Counted from the stretch's first letter, positions 7,679-17,029 are shown. The stretch: DNA of 64,000 bases from Afipia massiliensis (GCF_001006325.2 NZ_LBIA02000001.1:1-64000); one strand, 5' to 3'. A program made the numbers and translations. The notes: generated from the letters alone by a model not told the origin.

Positions 7679-10381
7679 ATGAGCACGTACCGCCTCGACC
7701 ACCTGTTTGCGCCGCGCTCGATCGCGCTCATCGGCGGAAGCCCGAAGCATGCCTCCGTTGGCGGTTCAACGCTTCGCAACCTGCTCGGCGGAGGCTTCAG
7801 CGGACCGATCCATATCGTCAACCGCAAGTACGCCGAAATCGAAGGCATCAAGACGCTCCGCGATATCAAGGACATTCCGGGGACGCCCGACCTCACAATC
7901 ATCTCCACACCGCCCTCCGCCATTCCAGGGGTCGTGAAAAGAGCCGGCGCGCGCGGATTTCCAGCCGCGATGGTGCTTTCCGCGGGGCTCGGTCTCGGCA
8001 CCGGCTCATATACGGAAGCCATCGCACAGACCGCGCGAACGACAGGGTTGCGCCTGATAGGACCATCGCTCGGCGTGCTGGTGCCGCGCATGAAATTGAA
8101 CGCCAGTTTTGCGTCGCGCCTGCCGCAGGACGGCGACCTTGCGCTGATTTCACAATCCGGAGCGATCTCGACCACGCTGGTCGAATGGGCCGCGAACCGC
8201 AACGTCGGATTTTCCGCTATCGTCTCGATGGGTGAGAATCTCGACGTCGATTTCGCCGACCTCCTCGACTATTTCGCGCTCGATTCCGACACCCGTGCCA
8301 TCCTGCTTTACGTCGAGTCGATCAGCGACGTGCGAAAGTTCATGTCGGCGGCGCGCGCCGCTGCGCGCGTGAAACCCGTGGTCGTCATCAAGTCAGGTCG
8401 TCACACCCAGGGCGCGCGCGCGGCAGCAACCCATACCGGCGCATTGGCGGGATCGGACGCCGTCTATGATGCCGCGTTCCGCCGGGCGGGACTGCTGCGC
8501 GTGCTCGACCTCGACGAACTGTTCTCCGCCGCTGAAACGCTGGGCCACCTGCAATCCTCACATGGCCACCGGCTTGCGATCGTCACCAACGGCGGCGGAC
8601 TTGGCGTCCTCGCGGTGGACCGCCTGATCGATCTCGGCGGAGAACTCGCTGGCCTTTCCGAAGACGTCAAGAAAGGCCTCGACAAAGTTCTGCCGGAGCG
8701 TTGGTCGAGTGCCAACCCTGTCGACATTCTCGGCGATGCCGACGGCGAGCGTTACGCGAAAGCCTGCGAACTTGTGCTGGGCGACACCGCCAACAACGCC
8801 GTTCTGATCATGAATGCGCCAAACACGCTGGCGCCTCCGGTTGAATCCGCGCAGGCCGTGGTCGCCGCCGTTGAAAAGTATCGTGCCGAAACCTACTCCC
8901 GCAAACCGGTGTTCGCCGCCTGGGTCGGCGATAGCGGCGCCAGCAGTACCGTGTTCGGCGAAGCAGGCATCCCGCACTTCTCCAGCGAAGCCGATGCTGT
9001 GCGCGGCTTCATGCATATCGTCCGTTATCGCGAAGGTCTGGACGTCGCGATGCAGACGCCGCCCAGCCTGCCGGAAGACTTCGCGCCGGATGTGGCGGCG
9101 GGACGCGCGATCGTCCAGAACGCCCTGCAGGACAAGCGCGGGTGGCTCAATCCGATCGAGATCACCGAATTGTTCGCCGCTTACGCGATTCCCATTGCCT
9201 CGGCGACGCTGGCGCGCGATCCGGATCAGGCCGCACGCGCGGCAACCGCAATCCTGGCCGCAGGCAACACCGTCGTCGTCAAGATCAGCTCACCCGACAT
9301 CCTGAACAAGTCCGATGTCGGCGGCGTGCGGCTGAACCTGACCAGCGAGCGCGCGGTGCATGCCGCAACCGAAGAAATCCTGCAACGCGCCGCCAAGATG
9401 CGGCCCAAGGCCCGTATCGATGGCGTCACCATCCATCCGATGATTCTGCGCCCTCGCGCGCGCGAACTGATCGCCGGCCTTGCCGACGATCCGAGTTTCG
9501 GCCCGGTCGTGGTGTTCGGGCGCGGCGGCACCGCCGTGGAAGTCATTAATGACAAGGCGCTCGCGCTTCCACCGCTCGATCTCAATCTGGCAAGGGATCT
9601 GATCGCGCGTACACGCGTCTCGCGCATTCTCAAGAGTTACCGCGACGTGCCAGCAGCGGATGAAGGCGCTGTCGCGCTGCTGCTGGTGAAGATCGCGCAA
9701 ATGGCGGCCGATTTGCCCGAGATCCGCGAACTCGACATCAACCCCCTGCTCGCGGACAAGGATGGTGTGATCGCCGCGGACGCCCAGGTGTCGATCGCGC
9801 CGCTGAGCGATGCGATCCGTGGCTCCGGTCACTACCGCTTTGCGATCCGGCCCTATCCGAAGGAATGGGAACGGCACATAACGCTCAAGGATGGCAAGCA
9901 CATCTTTGTGCGCCCGGTCAGACCCGAGGACGAGCATCTCTATCCGGAATTCTTTTCGCACGTCAGCCAGGAAGACATCCGGCTGCGGTTCTTCTCCGCG
10001 ATGAAAGAATTGACCCATCCGTTCATCGCCCGCCTGACGCAACTCGACTACGCACGCGCGATGGCCTTCGTCGCCATCGAGGAAACCACCGGAAAGATGC
10101 TGGGCGTGGTGCGCCTTCACACCGATGCCGACTTCGCCAGCTCGGAATTTGCCGTGCTTGTGCGGTCCGACCTCAAGGGCGTAGGCCTCGGCTTGCTGTT
10201 CATGAAAATGATTATCGAGTACGGCCAGGCGGAAGGCGTCCGCGCTATCCGCGGCCAGGTGCTGAGCCGAAACAACAGAATGCTGGACATGTGCCAGCGG
10301 CTCGGATTCGAGGTTCGTCCCGATCCGCAGAACTCGGATATTTCACTCGTCGTTCTGCCACTCGGTACGCAAGCGAAATAA
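7679..10381 (+). CDS. Fused NDP-forming acyl-CoA synthetase-like / GNAT acetyltransferase (Pat-like)
   Basis: This 900-residue fusion starts with a CoA-binding Rossmann domain (LFAPRSIALIGGS), followed by succinyl-CoA-synthetase-like domains. THTGALAG holds His252 at the position of the phosphorylated histidine of ADP-forming acetyl-CoA synthetases. An ATP-grasp domain lies around 500-720, and a GNAT acetyltransferase domain occupies about 730-900 with a GVGLG acetyl-CoA loop. This is the layout of the Salmonella lysine acetyltransferase Pat, which controls acetyl-CoA synthetase by acetylation. In Pat-like proteins the ligase part is mainly regulatory. I chose the ATG where family similarity begins. 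Only a weak ribosome site is visible, and the in-frame upstream codons cover the palindrome. Confidence 0.88.
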   Translation: MSTYRLDHLFAPRSIALIGGSPKHASVGGSTLRNLLGGGFSGPIHIVNRKYAEIEGIKTLRDIKDIPGTPDLTIISTPPSAIPGVVKRAGARGFPAAMVLSAGLGLGTGSYTEAIAQTARTTGLRLIGPSLGVLVPRMKLNASFASRLPQDGDLALISQSGAISTTLVEWAANRNVGFSAIVSMGENLDVDFADLLDYFALDSDTRAILLYVESISDVRKFMSAARAAARVKPVVVIKSGRHTQGARAAATHTGALAGSDAVYDAAFRRAGLLRVLDLDELFSAAETLGHLQSSHGHRLAIVTNGGGLGVLAVDRLIDLGGELAGLSEDVKKGLDKVLPERWSSANPVDILGDADGERYAKACELVLGDTANNAVLIMNAPNTLAPPVESAQAVVAAVEKYRAETYSRKPVFAAWVGDSGASSTVFGEAGIPHFSSEADAVRGFMHIVRYREGLDVAMQTPPSLPEDFAPDVAAGRAIVQNALQDKRGWLNPIEITELFAAYAIPIASATLARDPDQAARAATAILAAGNTVVVKISSPDILNKSDVGGVRLNLTSERAVHAATEEILQRAAKMRPKARIDGVTIHPMILRPRARELIAGLADDPSFGPVVVFGRGGTAVEVINDKALALPPLDLNLARDLIARTRVSRILKSYRDVPAADEGAVALLLVKIAQMAADLPEIRELDINPLLADKDGVIAADAQVSIAPLSDAIRGSGHYRFAIRPYPKEWERHITLKDGKHIFVRPVRPEDEHLYPEFFSHVSQEDIRLRFFSAMKELTHPFIARLTQLDYARAMAFVAIEETTGKMLGVVRLHTDADFASSEFAVLVRSDLKGVGLGLLFMKMIIEYGQAEGVRAIRGQVLSRNNRMLDMCQRLGFEVRPDPQNSDISLVVLPLGTQAK

Positions 10382-10403
10382 TGCTGCTTCCTGGAGATTG
10401 ATC

Positions 10404-10481
10404 ATGGCGCGAATTGTGATTCCCGCAGCGATCGCACTGGCCGTCATTCTCCGGGCTTATACCAATATCCTGACGCGTTGA
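10404..10481 (+). CDS. Predicted 25-residue hydrophobic peptide
   Basis: A 25-codon frame begins with ATG eight bases after a good TGGAG ribosome site. It encodes a short peptide, basic at both ends, with a hydrophobic core (IVIPAAIALAVIL), enough for one membrane segment. It starts 22 bases after the stop of the ligase/GNAT gene and its TGA touches a strong hairpin. Position, ribosome site and hairpin suggest a real last cistron. I do not recognise the family and no function can be assigned. Confidence 0.45.
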   Translation: MARIVIPAAIALAVILRAYTNILTR

Positions 10482-10500
10482 GCGGCGCCGCAGCGCCGCT
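10481..10500. terminator. Hairpin between convergent genes, probable terminator
   Basis: AGCGGCGC and GCGCCGCT form a perfect 8-bp stem around a CGCA loop, directly between the plus-strand 25-codon ORF and the minus-strand alcohol dehydrogenase stop. The thymine tail is poor (CTTAA on the plus strand), so it may act as a weak or Rho-assisted bidirectional terminator. Confidence 0.5.
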
Positions 10501-10514
10501 CTTAACGCACATCG

Positions 10515-11567
10515 TCAGGGCACCAGCACCGCACGACCGACCAGCTTGCCCTGCTGCAGATCCTTCAGCGATGCGTCGGCTTGTGCGAGCGGCCGGGTGG
10601 TGACCGGGATCGGCGCAATCCCCTTCTCGCGCACGAGATCGATCAACTCCTGCGTCTCACGCAGGTTGCCGACATAACTTCCCTGAATCGTAATCGCCTT
10701 GATCGGAATGAGCGGCAATGCCCATGGCGCGCCGCCGCCGAACAGACCGACAACGACAAGCTTTCCGCCCTTGCTCAGGCAGTCGAATCCCAGTGCCGCC
10801 GTCGCTGCATTGCCGACCAGATCAATCACGCCCAGAATCGGTCCGCCCGCTTTCGACATGATCTGCTGCAAGGCATCCGGCGCGGCGCCGTCAACCGATG
10901 CCAGCGCGCCCGCCTCCTCGGCAGCCTTGCGCTTGTTCGCATCGATGTCGACCACGATGGCACCTTTGCCGCCCATCGCTTTGAGAAGCGACAACGCCAT
11001 TAGTCCAAGCCCGCCCGCGCCGAAGATCACAATGGGTCGGTCCAGAACGGTCTCGAGTTTCTTGATCGCGCTGTATGTCGTGACGCCCGAGCACGCATAT
11101 GGCGCAGCCGTGACCGGATCGAGACCCTTGAGATCGAGCAGATAGCGCGGATGGCGAACCGTGATGTGATCGGCATAACCGCCATCGCAATAGACGCCGA
11201 TCGAATTCGGTTTGACGATACACATGTTCTCGTCGCCGGCGAGGCAGGTGTCGCACTTGCCGCAGCCGAGCCACGGATACACCAGCCGGACGTCGCCGAC
11301 TGCAACGCCCTTGGCCTCCGGCCCGAACGCCACGACCTCGCCCACCGTCTCGTGTCCCATGGTCAACGGCAGCGAGACGCCGCGATCCTTCAACGACAGC
11401 TTGCGGCCATGGCCGAGATCGTAACCGCCCTCCCAGATGTGCAGGTCGCTATGGCAGACGCCGGCGGCCTTGACCTTCAGCAGGACCTGCGTGCCCTCCG
11501 GCTTTGGGGTCGCGACGTCCACTTCCGTCAACGGAGCATTGAATTCGGTGACCCTGAAGCTCTTCAT
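10515..11567 (-). CDS. Zinc-dependent alcohol dehydrogenase (MDR superfamily)
   Basis: This 350-residue enzyme has the zinc medium-chain dehydrogenase signatures. The catalytic-zinc site is GVCHSDLH plus GHETVGEV, the structural-zinc loop is CGKCDTCLAGDENMC with four cysteines, and the NAD(P) fold carries GAGGLG. It oxidises primary or secondary alcohols to aldehydes or ketones in the cytosol. A GGGAG site lies before the chosen ATG. The longer upstream frame lacks family similarity and runs into the divergent regulator's promoter. The neighbouring LysR gene starts 200 bases away on the other strand and is the obvious candidate controller, by position only. Confidence 0.92.
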   Translation of the reverse strand: MKSFRVTEFNAPLTEVDVATPKPEGTQVLLKVKAAGVCHSDLHIWEGGYDLGHGRKLSLKDRGVSLPLTMGHETVGEVVAFGPEAKGVAVGDVRLVYPWLGCGKCDTCLAGDENMCIVKPNSIGVYCDGGYADHITVRHPRYLLDLKGLDPVTAAPYACSGVTTYSAIKKLETVLDRPIVIFGAGGLGLMALSLLKAMGGKGAIVVDIDANKRKAAEEAGALASVDGAAPDALQQIMSKAGGPILGVIDLVGNAATAALGFDCLSKGGKLVVVGLFGGGAPWALPLIPIKAITIQGSYVGNLRETQELIDLVREKGIAPIPVTTRPLAQADASLKDLQQGKLVGRAVLVP

Positions 11568-11766
11568 CGCGTATCTCCCGTTTCTTTTCCAGCCGCCTGG
11601 CGCGCGGATTCTGTTCGGGCGGGAGTAGAGGCGAGCGGAGGCAGGCCTGTCAATACGGGCCACGCCATGCCCGCCGCCGGCAGATGAAACTTGGCCGCAG
11701 GCACCGGATGGACTACGCAAGGCGGACCGGCAGAGGCTTCGCCGGCGAATATCGAGAGCAACTGCG

Positions 11767-12675
11767 ATGACCGACCAGTTTGACTGGAATCTTGTTCGAT
11801 CGTTTCTGGCCATTACGCGCACCGGCAGCATGACCGCGGCCGCCAAGCGCCTGAAGATCGACTATTCGACGCTCAGCCGGCGGATTGCCGCGCTGGAAGC
11901 GTCGCTGGGCTCCCAGTTGTTTGATCGGCGCACCAGCGGCTCGTCTCTCACCGAGGCCGGCGAGCGGCTGCTCGAAATGGCCGAACAGATGGATCAACTT
12001 GCGACCTCGGCAGCGCAGTCGATCGGCGACTCGAAGCTTCAGGCCAACGGCGCGGTGCGGATCGGCACGCCGGACGGCTTCGGCACTAAATTCCTGGCGC
12101 AGCGTCTTGGCGACCTCAGCGACCGCCACCCCGATCTCACCATCGAACTCGTCGCAATGCCGCGCGAATTCAACCTCTCCCGCCGCGAGGCCGACATTGC
12201 GGTGAGCCTGACGCAACCGAGCGAAGGGCGGCTGCACTCGCGCAAGCTCACAGACTACGAACTCGGGCTCTACGCATCGCGCGAGTATCTCGCCAGGCAT
12301 CCAGCCATCGAGACCGCCGCGGACGTGCCGTCCCACCGGTTCATTTCGTACATCGACGACCTGATCTTTTCGCCGGAGCTGGAATACGCGCATTTCGTGT
12401 CGCCGGACCTGCGGCCGGCGATCAAGAGCTCGAACCTGATTGCGCAACTGAATTCCACCATCGCCGGCGCGGGCCTCTGCGTGTTGCCGTGCTTCATCGC
12501 GCAGACCGAGCCGGAACTCGTTCGGGTGTTGCCGAGCTTTCGTTTGATCAGGACATTCTGGCTGTTGCTGCACAGCGACCTGCGCAACATCGCGCGCATC
12601 CGGGTCACGGCGGATTTCATTGCCGAACAGGCGGCTCAGGCTCAGCCGCTTTTCCTGCCCAAAAGCCAGAAGTGA
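11767..12675 (+). CDS. LysR-family transcriptional regulator
   Basis: The 302-residue protein begins with a winged helix-turn-helix (about residues 1-62) of LysR type: FDWNLVRSFLAI, AAAKRLK and STLSRRIAALEASLG are in order, followed by LFDRR. A periplasmic-binding-like effector domain covers about 90-295. Such regulators bind as tetramers to T-N11-A sites and respond to a small-molecule inducer. It is divergent from the alcohol dehydrogenase gene. The effector cannot be inferred. The 3-prime end converges with the FecR-domain gene 65 bases away. Confidence 0.92.
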   Translation: MTDQFDWNLVRSFLAITRTGSMTAAAKRLKIDYSTLSRRIAALEASLGSQLFDRRTSGSSLTEAGERLLEMAEQMDQLATSAAQSIGDSKLQANGAVRIGTPDGFGTKFLAQRLGDLSDRHPDLTIELVAMPREFNLSRREADIAVSLTQPSEGRLHSRKLTDYELGLYASREYLARHPAIETAADVPSHRFISYIDDLIFSPELEYAHFVSPDLRPAIKSSNLIAQLNSTIAGAGLCVLPCFIAQTEPELVRVLPSFRLIRTFWLLLHSDLRNIARIRVTADFIAEQAAQAQPLFLPKSQK

Positions 12676-12709
12676 AAAACTGGCCGCCGCTGCCGTTATG
12701 CAGACTTCG

Positions 12710-12724
12710 AACGGCAACGCCGTT
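12710..12724. terminator. Small hairpin between convergent genes
   Basis: AACGGC and GCCGTT pair around a 3-base loop in the 64-base gap between the LysR gene and the convergent FecR-domain gene. It has no thymine run. The stem is short, so the terminator call is tentative. Confidence 0.25.
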
Positions 12725-12739
12725 ACCGCAACCGGGAGA

Positions 12740-13657
12740 TCAGTTGCCGTAGCAATACCCATAACAACCGCCTGGATTTGTGTTCGGCGGTGGTTGGACC
12801 TGATTGGTCTGGTTCGACTGCGACTTGTTCTTGGCGATGGCGTTGCCACCATCGAAGATCGAAAAGTATCCGAGCGGATCCGTGCCCGGCGGCTTCGCCG
12901 GGTCGGTGACGATCGTCTTGCCGAAGCCGAGCCGCGCAGCCATCTGGTCAGTCGGCAGATCGCTGATACCGCCGGTCTGCCCCGGCCCGCTGGTCAGCGC
13001 GGCCATGATCTTCTGCAACAGGAAGTCGGGGATCGGGAACGGCTCCGGAATGGGATCGTTCGGACCGGACACCCAGGTCATGTAACCAGGCCGGACAATC
13101 ACCGAGCCAACATTGTTCTTGATGATGACCGAACCGACATGGCCGATGACGATCTCGCCCTTCGCCTGCGACAGTTTAGGATCGGAGCCTGTGAAACCCG
13201 GCGGGATCGGATAAACAACCGTAGCGACGCCGCCGCGAATACCAAGCGTCGCAACCGGGGTCTTCACCGTGACGCCCGCGGTGTGGCTGATCTGCCCGCC
13301 GACAAAGCGCATCACGCCTTTGGAGACGGTCGCCACCATCTTGCCGGTCCCGGCAGCCGGATCGTAGACGTACTCGTCGATCACGATATTGCTGTTGCGG
13401 CCGACATTCAGCGTCGAGGTGTCGGGGAACATGATCTGCGTCGACCCTTGCGCCGACGTCTGCACCCTCTCCTTGTAGATCACATTGGTGCCGATGGTGA
13501 GCGTGCGCGTGCCCGCGCCCGGCGGCGTCCCGGTCGCGTCAAGATTGACGGCACCGACCCGCCCGGAGTTTTGAGCCTCGGCAGCGGGAATAAGTGCAGT
13601 CGTGGAGAGCAGCACCGTCAGAAACGACGTAAAATATGTCTCTTTGGAAAATAACAT
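12740..13657 (-). CDS. Exported FecR-domain protein
   Basis: A 305-residue protein with a clear Sec signal peptide (basic start, hydrophobic FLTVLLSTTALIP, cleavage after AEA). A FecR-type beta domain follows (about residues 45-160), containing QTSAQGSTQIMFPDTSTL and later TPVATLGIRGG. The C-terminus is low-complexity, rich in Asn, Gln and Gly, and ends in a Cys-Tyr-Gly motif. Unlike FecR itself there is no N-terminal anti-sigma segment or membrane anchor, so this is a soluble or surface-exposed protein and not a sigma-factor regulator. The gene starts 11 bases after the TPR/barrel gene with its own GGGAG ribosome site, so the two are cotranscribed. Confidence 0.85.
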   Translation of the reverse strand: MLFSKETYFTSFLTVLLSTTALIPAAEAQNSGRVGAVNLDATGTPPGAGTRTLTIGTNVIYKERVQTSAQGSTQIMFPDTSTLNVGRNSNIVIDEYVYDPAAGTGKMVATVSKGVMRFVGGQISHTAGVTVKTPVATLGIRGGVATVVYPIPPGFTGSDPKLSQAKGEIVIGHVGSVIIKNNVGSVIVRPGYMTWVSGPNDPIPEPFPIPDFLLQKIMAALTSGPGQTGGISDLPTDQMAARLGFGKTIVTDPAKPPGTDPLGYFSIFDGGNAIAKNKSQSNQTNQVQPPPNTNPGGCYGYCYGN

Positions 13658-13668
13658 CTGCTGCTCCC

Positions 13669-15030
13669 TCAGAAACGGGCGGTCGGGCCGAACATCACGG
13701 AGAAATTCTCCAGGCGATAGTTCGGCAGCGAGGAATTGGTCTTATCGTACTGGACCGCAGCCGAAATGCCGAAATTCTTAGTCACGGGCGCGTTAAACAG
13801 CGCGCCCACCGACCACTGGTTATCGTTGCGTGCAATCAGCGGATCGATAAACGGATTTGGCGCGTCGAAACGGGTTTCGATCCACCGGACGAACGGCGCC
13901 ACACTCCAGTTGCGTGACATCCAGACGAACGGCGGCCCGAACTCGAGCGTCAAGGCGGCTTCCATTGCCCACTGGTCAAAAGACTGGAACGCGAATGCCG
14001 AGTCGCCCCGCCGATAAAGCCCGCGCGCATCAAGCTTGATCTGCTGTGCGATGTTCCAGCTCGCCGCAAGGCTGGTTGTGTACCAATCGCCGGAGTTGAA
14101 GCCCGCGACAGGATCGGTTGTCCTGAAATCTGAGCGACGCCATTCGAAATCGGGACCGAAGGTGAATTTGTCGTTCACCGGAACCTTCACGCCGACGCCG
14201 ACGCCTACCGTCGAAAAGTACGACGAGCCGCCGACCCAGGTGTTTCCGCCGACCACATAGGGCTTGATGGTGACGCCTGGCAGAAGCTCCGGTGCCAGCG
14301 CAAGCCGAGGACCGAAGCTGACATCGACGAAGCCGACGTTGAGGTCCTTCAGGCGCGATTGCTCGGTGAGATATCCAACCGCGCGCGTTTCGATAATGTC
14401 GCCACGCTGGTTCTGCAAATCATAATCGTGGCTGAGGCCGACGAGCCCGAACCAGTTGATGTCGCTCTTCTGCCGCGCGGTCGGCAGCAACGCTAGATCC
14501 TGACCTCCGAGACGCAGCACGCCGCCGCCCGGCGCGAAGCTCGCATTGCTCTGCGAGCGGATGCCTGTCTGCGCGAAACCGGAGAACCGGCTTGGCTGAA
14601 GCTGCTTCTCGGTATCCGGAAGATAGGTTTCGATGCGCTCCTTGGTGATGGCATCGATATCCGGACTCGCGAGAGCTTCCTTGAAATAGCGCTTCGCCAT
14701 TTCATAAGAGCCGAGCCGGAAATACAGCGCGCCGAGTTCATATTTCACGCGCGTCAGCTTGGGATTGTAGAACAGCAGCCGCTCAAGCGCACCGATCGCG
14801 GCTTCGTAGTCCCCCCGCGCAGTCGCAACCTTGACGTAAGCGAATGTCACTTCGTGGTTCGCGGGACTCCGCACCATCTGCTGAAACAGTTGCTGCTGCT
14901 CTGCCGCATCCTGGGCCCGCGCGCTGTTCACATCAGCAAACACAACAAGTGCGCAAACAGCCCAGATGCTACGGGCCGACACAGCCTGCGTCCGTGACCC
15001 AGCCAAGAGGGGCAATACTCGAAACCACAT
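13669..15030 (-). CDS. TPR and beta-barrel outer membrane protein (Slam/DUF560-like)
   Basis: The protein (453 residues from the chosen ATG) has a signal peptide ending in ARA-Q and a TPR region at about 45-140 (YEAAIGALERLLFYNP, YELGALYFRLGSYEMAKRYF). About 300 residues of alternating amphipathic strands follow, ending in a phenylalanine, the usual outer-membrane barrel signature. This resembles surface lipoprotein assembly modulators (Slam, DUF560), which move proteins across the outer membrane. Assignment to that family is from layout only. The ATG at 15030 has a GGGAA ribosome site, while a longer frame from 15069 lacks one. It is the first gene of a two-gene unit with the exported FecR-domain protein. 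Confidence 0.72.
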   Translation of the reverse strand: MWFRVLPLLAGSRTQAVSARSIWAVCALVVFADVNSARAQDAAEQQQLFQQMVRSPANHEVTFAYVKVATARGDYEAAIGALERLLFYNPKLTRVKYELGALYFRLGSYEMAKRYFKEALASPDIDAITKERIETYLPDTEKQLQPSRFSGFAQTGIRSQSNASFAPGGGVLRLGGQDLALLPTARQKSDINWFGLVGLSHDYDLQNQRGDIIETRAVGYLTEQSRLKDLNVGFVDVSFGPRLALAPELLPGVTIKPYVVGGNTWVGGSSYFSTVGVGVGVKVPVNDKFTFGPDFEWRRSDFRTTDPVAGFNSGDWYTTSLAASWNIAQQIKLDARGLYRRGDSAFAFQSFDQWAMEAALTLEFGPPFVWMSRNWSVAPFVRWIETRFDAPNPFIDPLIARNDNQWSVGALFNAPVTKNFGISAAVQYDKTNSSLPNYRLENFSVMFGPTARF

Positions 15031-15156
15031 ATCAAAAATTCCCGTCGCCAATGACTCCGGTAGAACCATAAAAGCGGCATTTAATCAACGCTGTACCACC
15101 CGTATCGCGTGGCCGAATTGATACAGCTGGAAGAAAAGCAGGGCCGCGGAACGCGA

Positions 15157-16974
15157 CTATGTCTGCCTCTGGCTTAGGCATTGGTACATGTGCGCGACCC
15201 ATCGGTTCAATTCGCGGAAGGAAATTTTTGCCGGAAAATCAGCGCCTACGCCGTACTTCTGGATTTGACCATCAAGGAATGAGCCCTCAGGTGGAGCAAG
15301 ATCATGCGGTATCCCGGCACGGCGCCACACTTCGTCATGAAGGTGCAGGAAATGAAAATCCTTGCACAATCGACTCAATCTCTCGGCGCTGTCCGGATCG
15401 AACAAGTCCGGCACATCGAACCATGAGACGGGACCGAGAGGCGCCCGATTCTGAATTTTACCGCCCAGCTTGTGCCGCTCGACGAGCGATGTGAGCAAAG
15501 CAGACCCGGATTTTTCCCAGCCGTCCAGCGAACCGGAAAGACTTTCAACTTCCGCCAGCGCTTCCGTCAGCAACCCGTGCCCTGCTGGAAATTTCAGAAC
15601 GCCGGTCGGCACGCGGCCGAACACATCCAAACCGGCGAAGAAAACATTGCCCGGCGGAAGATCAGGCTTCAGCAACAGGACATCGGGATCGATCCACCAT
15701 CCACCCAGTTTCTGAAGCAATGCATAGCGGAACAGATTTGCGTGAATCGCGAAAGCGCCCTCTTCACCCAACGGCCTAAGGACAACCTCTCGTGGCAGGA
15801 TTTCGGCTGCATCCTCAACAGATATCCAGTCCGGGACGTTCAAGTCGCGATTGTAGGAAAATACCTCGACGCGATGTCCGCTGGCCGCGAAGCTCTTCAA
15901 GCACATCAGCTGATAGGGACCGATCGTCTCACCGTGCCAGAATGTTTTCAGCGTTTGAGGCTCGCCGGCGAGTAGATGATCTCCTTGCGGCGAAGTCTCG
16001 GCATTGCCGAAAGACCGCACGCCGGGCCGCCAGCCGCTGATCTGGATTGATCGGGCCAGATGATCCAATGCATCGTACGGCACACTCTGGGTGGAGAGCT
16101 TCTGCTTGAGCTCCTTCATTACCCAGAATTCGCGAAACCATCCTTCAACGGCCTCAAAGGAGAGACGCGCTCCCTGCGGAACATCGATTCCAAAACGCTT
16201 GAACAGTGTATCCAGAAAGCTGCCTTCAGGCGGCCCGAGGTTTTTTGGAATACGCAGCGCGCGCCACAGATCATTCCAGAGATGGACGAAATCGCTTGAG
16301 GCCAGCCGCTCAAAAACTGCCTCACATTGTCTAGGATCGAAGAACATCAGAACTTCGTTGGGATGAATCTCGTAAGCGCTGACTTTCGGGCGAACCAAAT
16401 GGTCGATCGCATACTCGGACGAGAGACGCGTGATGAGTTTCGGTCCGACGATACCGTGATCGGCTCCCGGTGCGGCGGTCCCTGCTGCCGGCAGAAGCCT
16501 CATCGCCTCTTCGATGGCAGCCGTCATGATCGGCGACTGCGCGGGGAATTTCATGACGGCGGCATTGGCGACGCCGTCTTCCTGGTAAGCGAGATAGATC
16601 TTGTCGTCCGGCAGCTGCGAAGCCATCACGACAATGTCGAGATCCATATACCAGCCGCCGAATTTCTGGATGGCGAGGTATCTGAACAGATCGGAATGCA
16701 GCGCGAGCGAAAGATCGCCGTCATTATGATGAAATTGGTAGAGCGGGCCGGACAGAACCTCACGCGCATCAACAAGTTCAACACCTTCGGGCACGGTCAG
16801 GCTTCTATTGTAGGTGTACAACAATACACGCGCGCCTGACGCGACCGCGCTCCGCAGCGACAGCTCTTCGTAGTAGCTGGGATTTGGTCCTGTCCAAAAA
16901 GTCCGCACTTCCTGGCGGGGCTTCATAAAAGACGGCTGCATGCGATGTTCGATTGCCTTTTGATATTCAATCAT
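15157..16974 (-). CDS. Two-domain DXD glycosyltransferase
   Basis: The 605-residue protein holds two copies of a glycosyltransferase module of the Och1/DXD sugar-binding family. Copy one (about residues 20-300) has FRYLAIQKFGGWYMDLDIVV. Copy two (about 320-600) has FRYALLQKLGGWWIDPDVLL. Both keep Asp-x-Asp for metal and sugar-nucleotide binding, so both may be active. Each copy is followed by a matching LHDEVWRR or LWNDLWRA block and a PPEGSFLD block. Substrates are unknown. I chose the ATG at 16974 because the longer frame's ATG at 17031 overlaps the start of the divergent gene. The intergenic space to that gene is then 55 bases. Confidence 0.8.
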   Translation of the reverse strand: MIEYQKAIEHRMQPSFMKPRQEVRTFWTGPNPSYYEELSLRSAVASGARVLLYTYNRSLTVPEGVELVDAREVLSGPLYQFHHNDGDLSLALHSDLFRYLAIQKFGGWYMDLDIVVMASQLPDDKIYLAYQEDGVANAAVMKFPAQSPIMTAAIEEAMRLLPAAGTAAPGADHGIVGPKLITRLSSEYAIDHLVRPKVSAYEIHPNEVLMFFDPRQCEAVFERLASSDFVHLWNDLWRALRIPKNLGPPEGSFLDTLFKRFGIDVPQGARLSFEAVEGWFREFWVMKELKQKLSTQSVPYDALDHLARSIQISGWRPGVRSFGNAETSPQGDHLLAGEPQTLKTFWHGETIGPYQLMCLKSFAASGHRVEVFSYNRDLNVPDWISVEDAAEILPREVVLRPLGEEGAFAIHANLFRYALLQKLGGWWIDPDVLLLKPDLPPGNVFFAGLDVFGRVPTGVLKFPAGHGLLTEALAEVESLSGSLDGWEKSGSALLTSLVERHKLGGKIQNRAPLGPVSWFDVPDLFDPDSAERLSRLCKDFHFLHLHDEVWRRAGIPHDLAPPEGSFLDGQIQKYGVGADFPAKISFRELNRWVAHMYQCLSQRQT

Positions 16975-17029
16975 TATAGCCAGTATTCCGATCTGCGTTG
17001 TCAAACGCAAAGTGGAAAGTAAACTCGCC

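Noticed and set aside
11568-11846. Longer start for the alcohol dehydrogenase
   Set aside because: The extra 93 residues overlap the divergent LysR gene start and do not resemble the family; the internal ATG has GGGAG.
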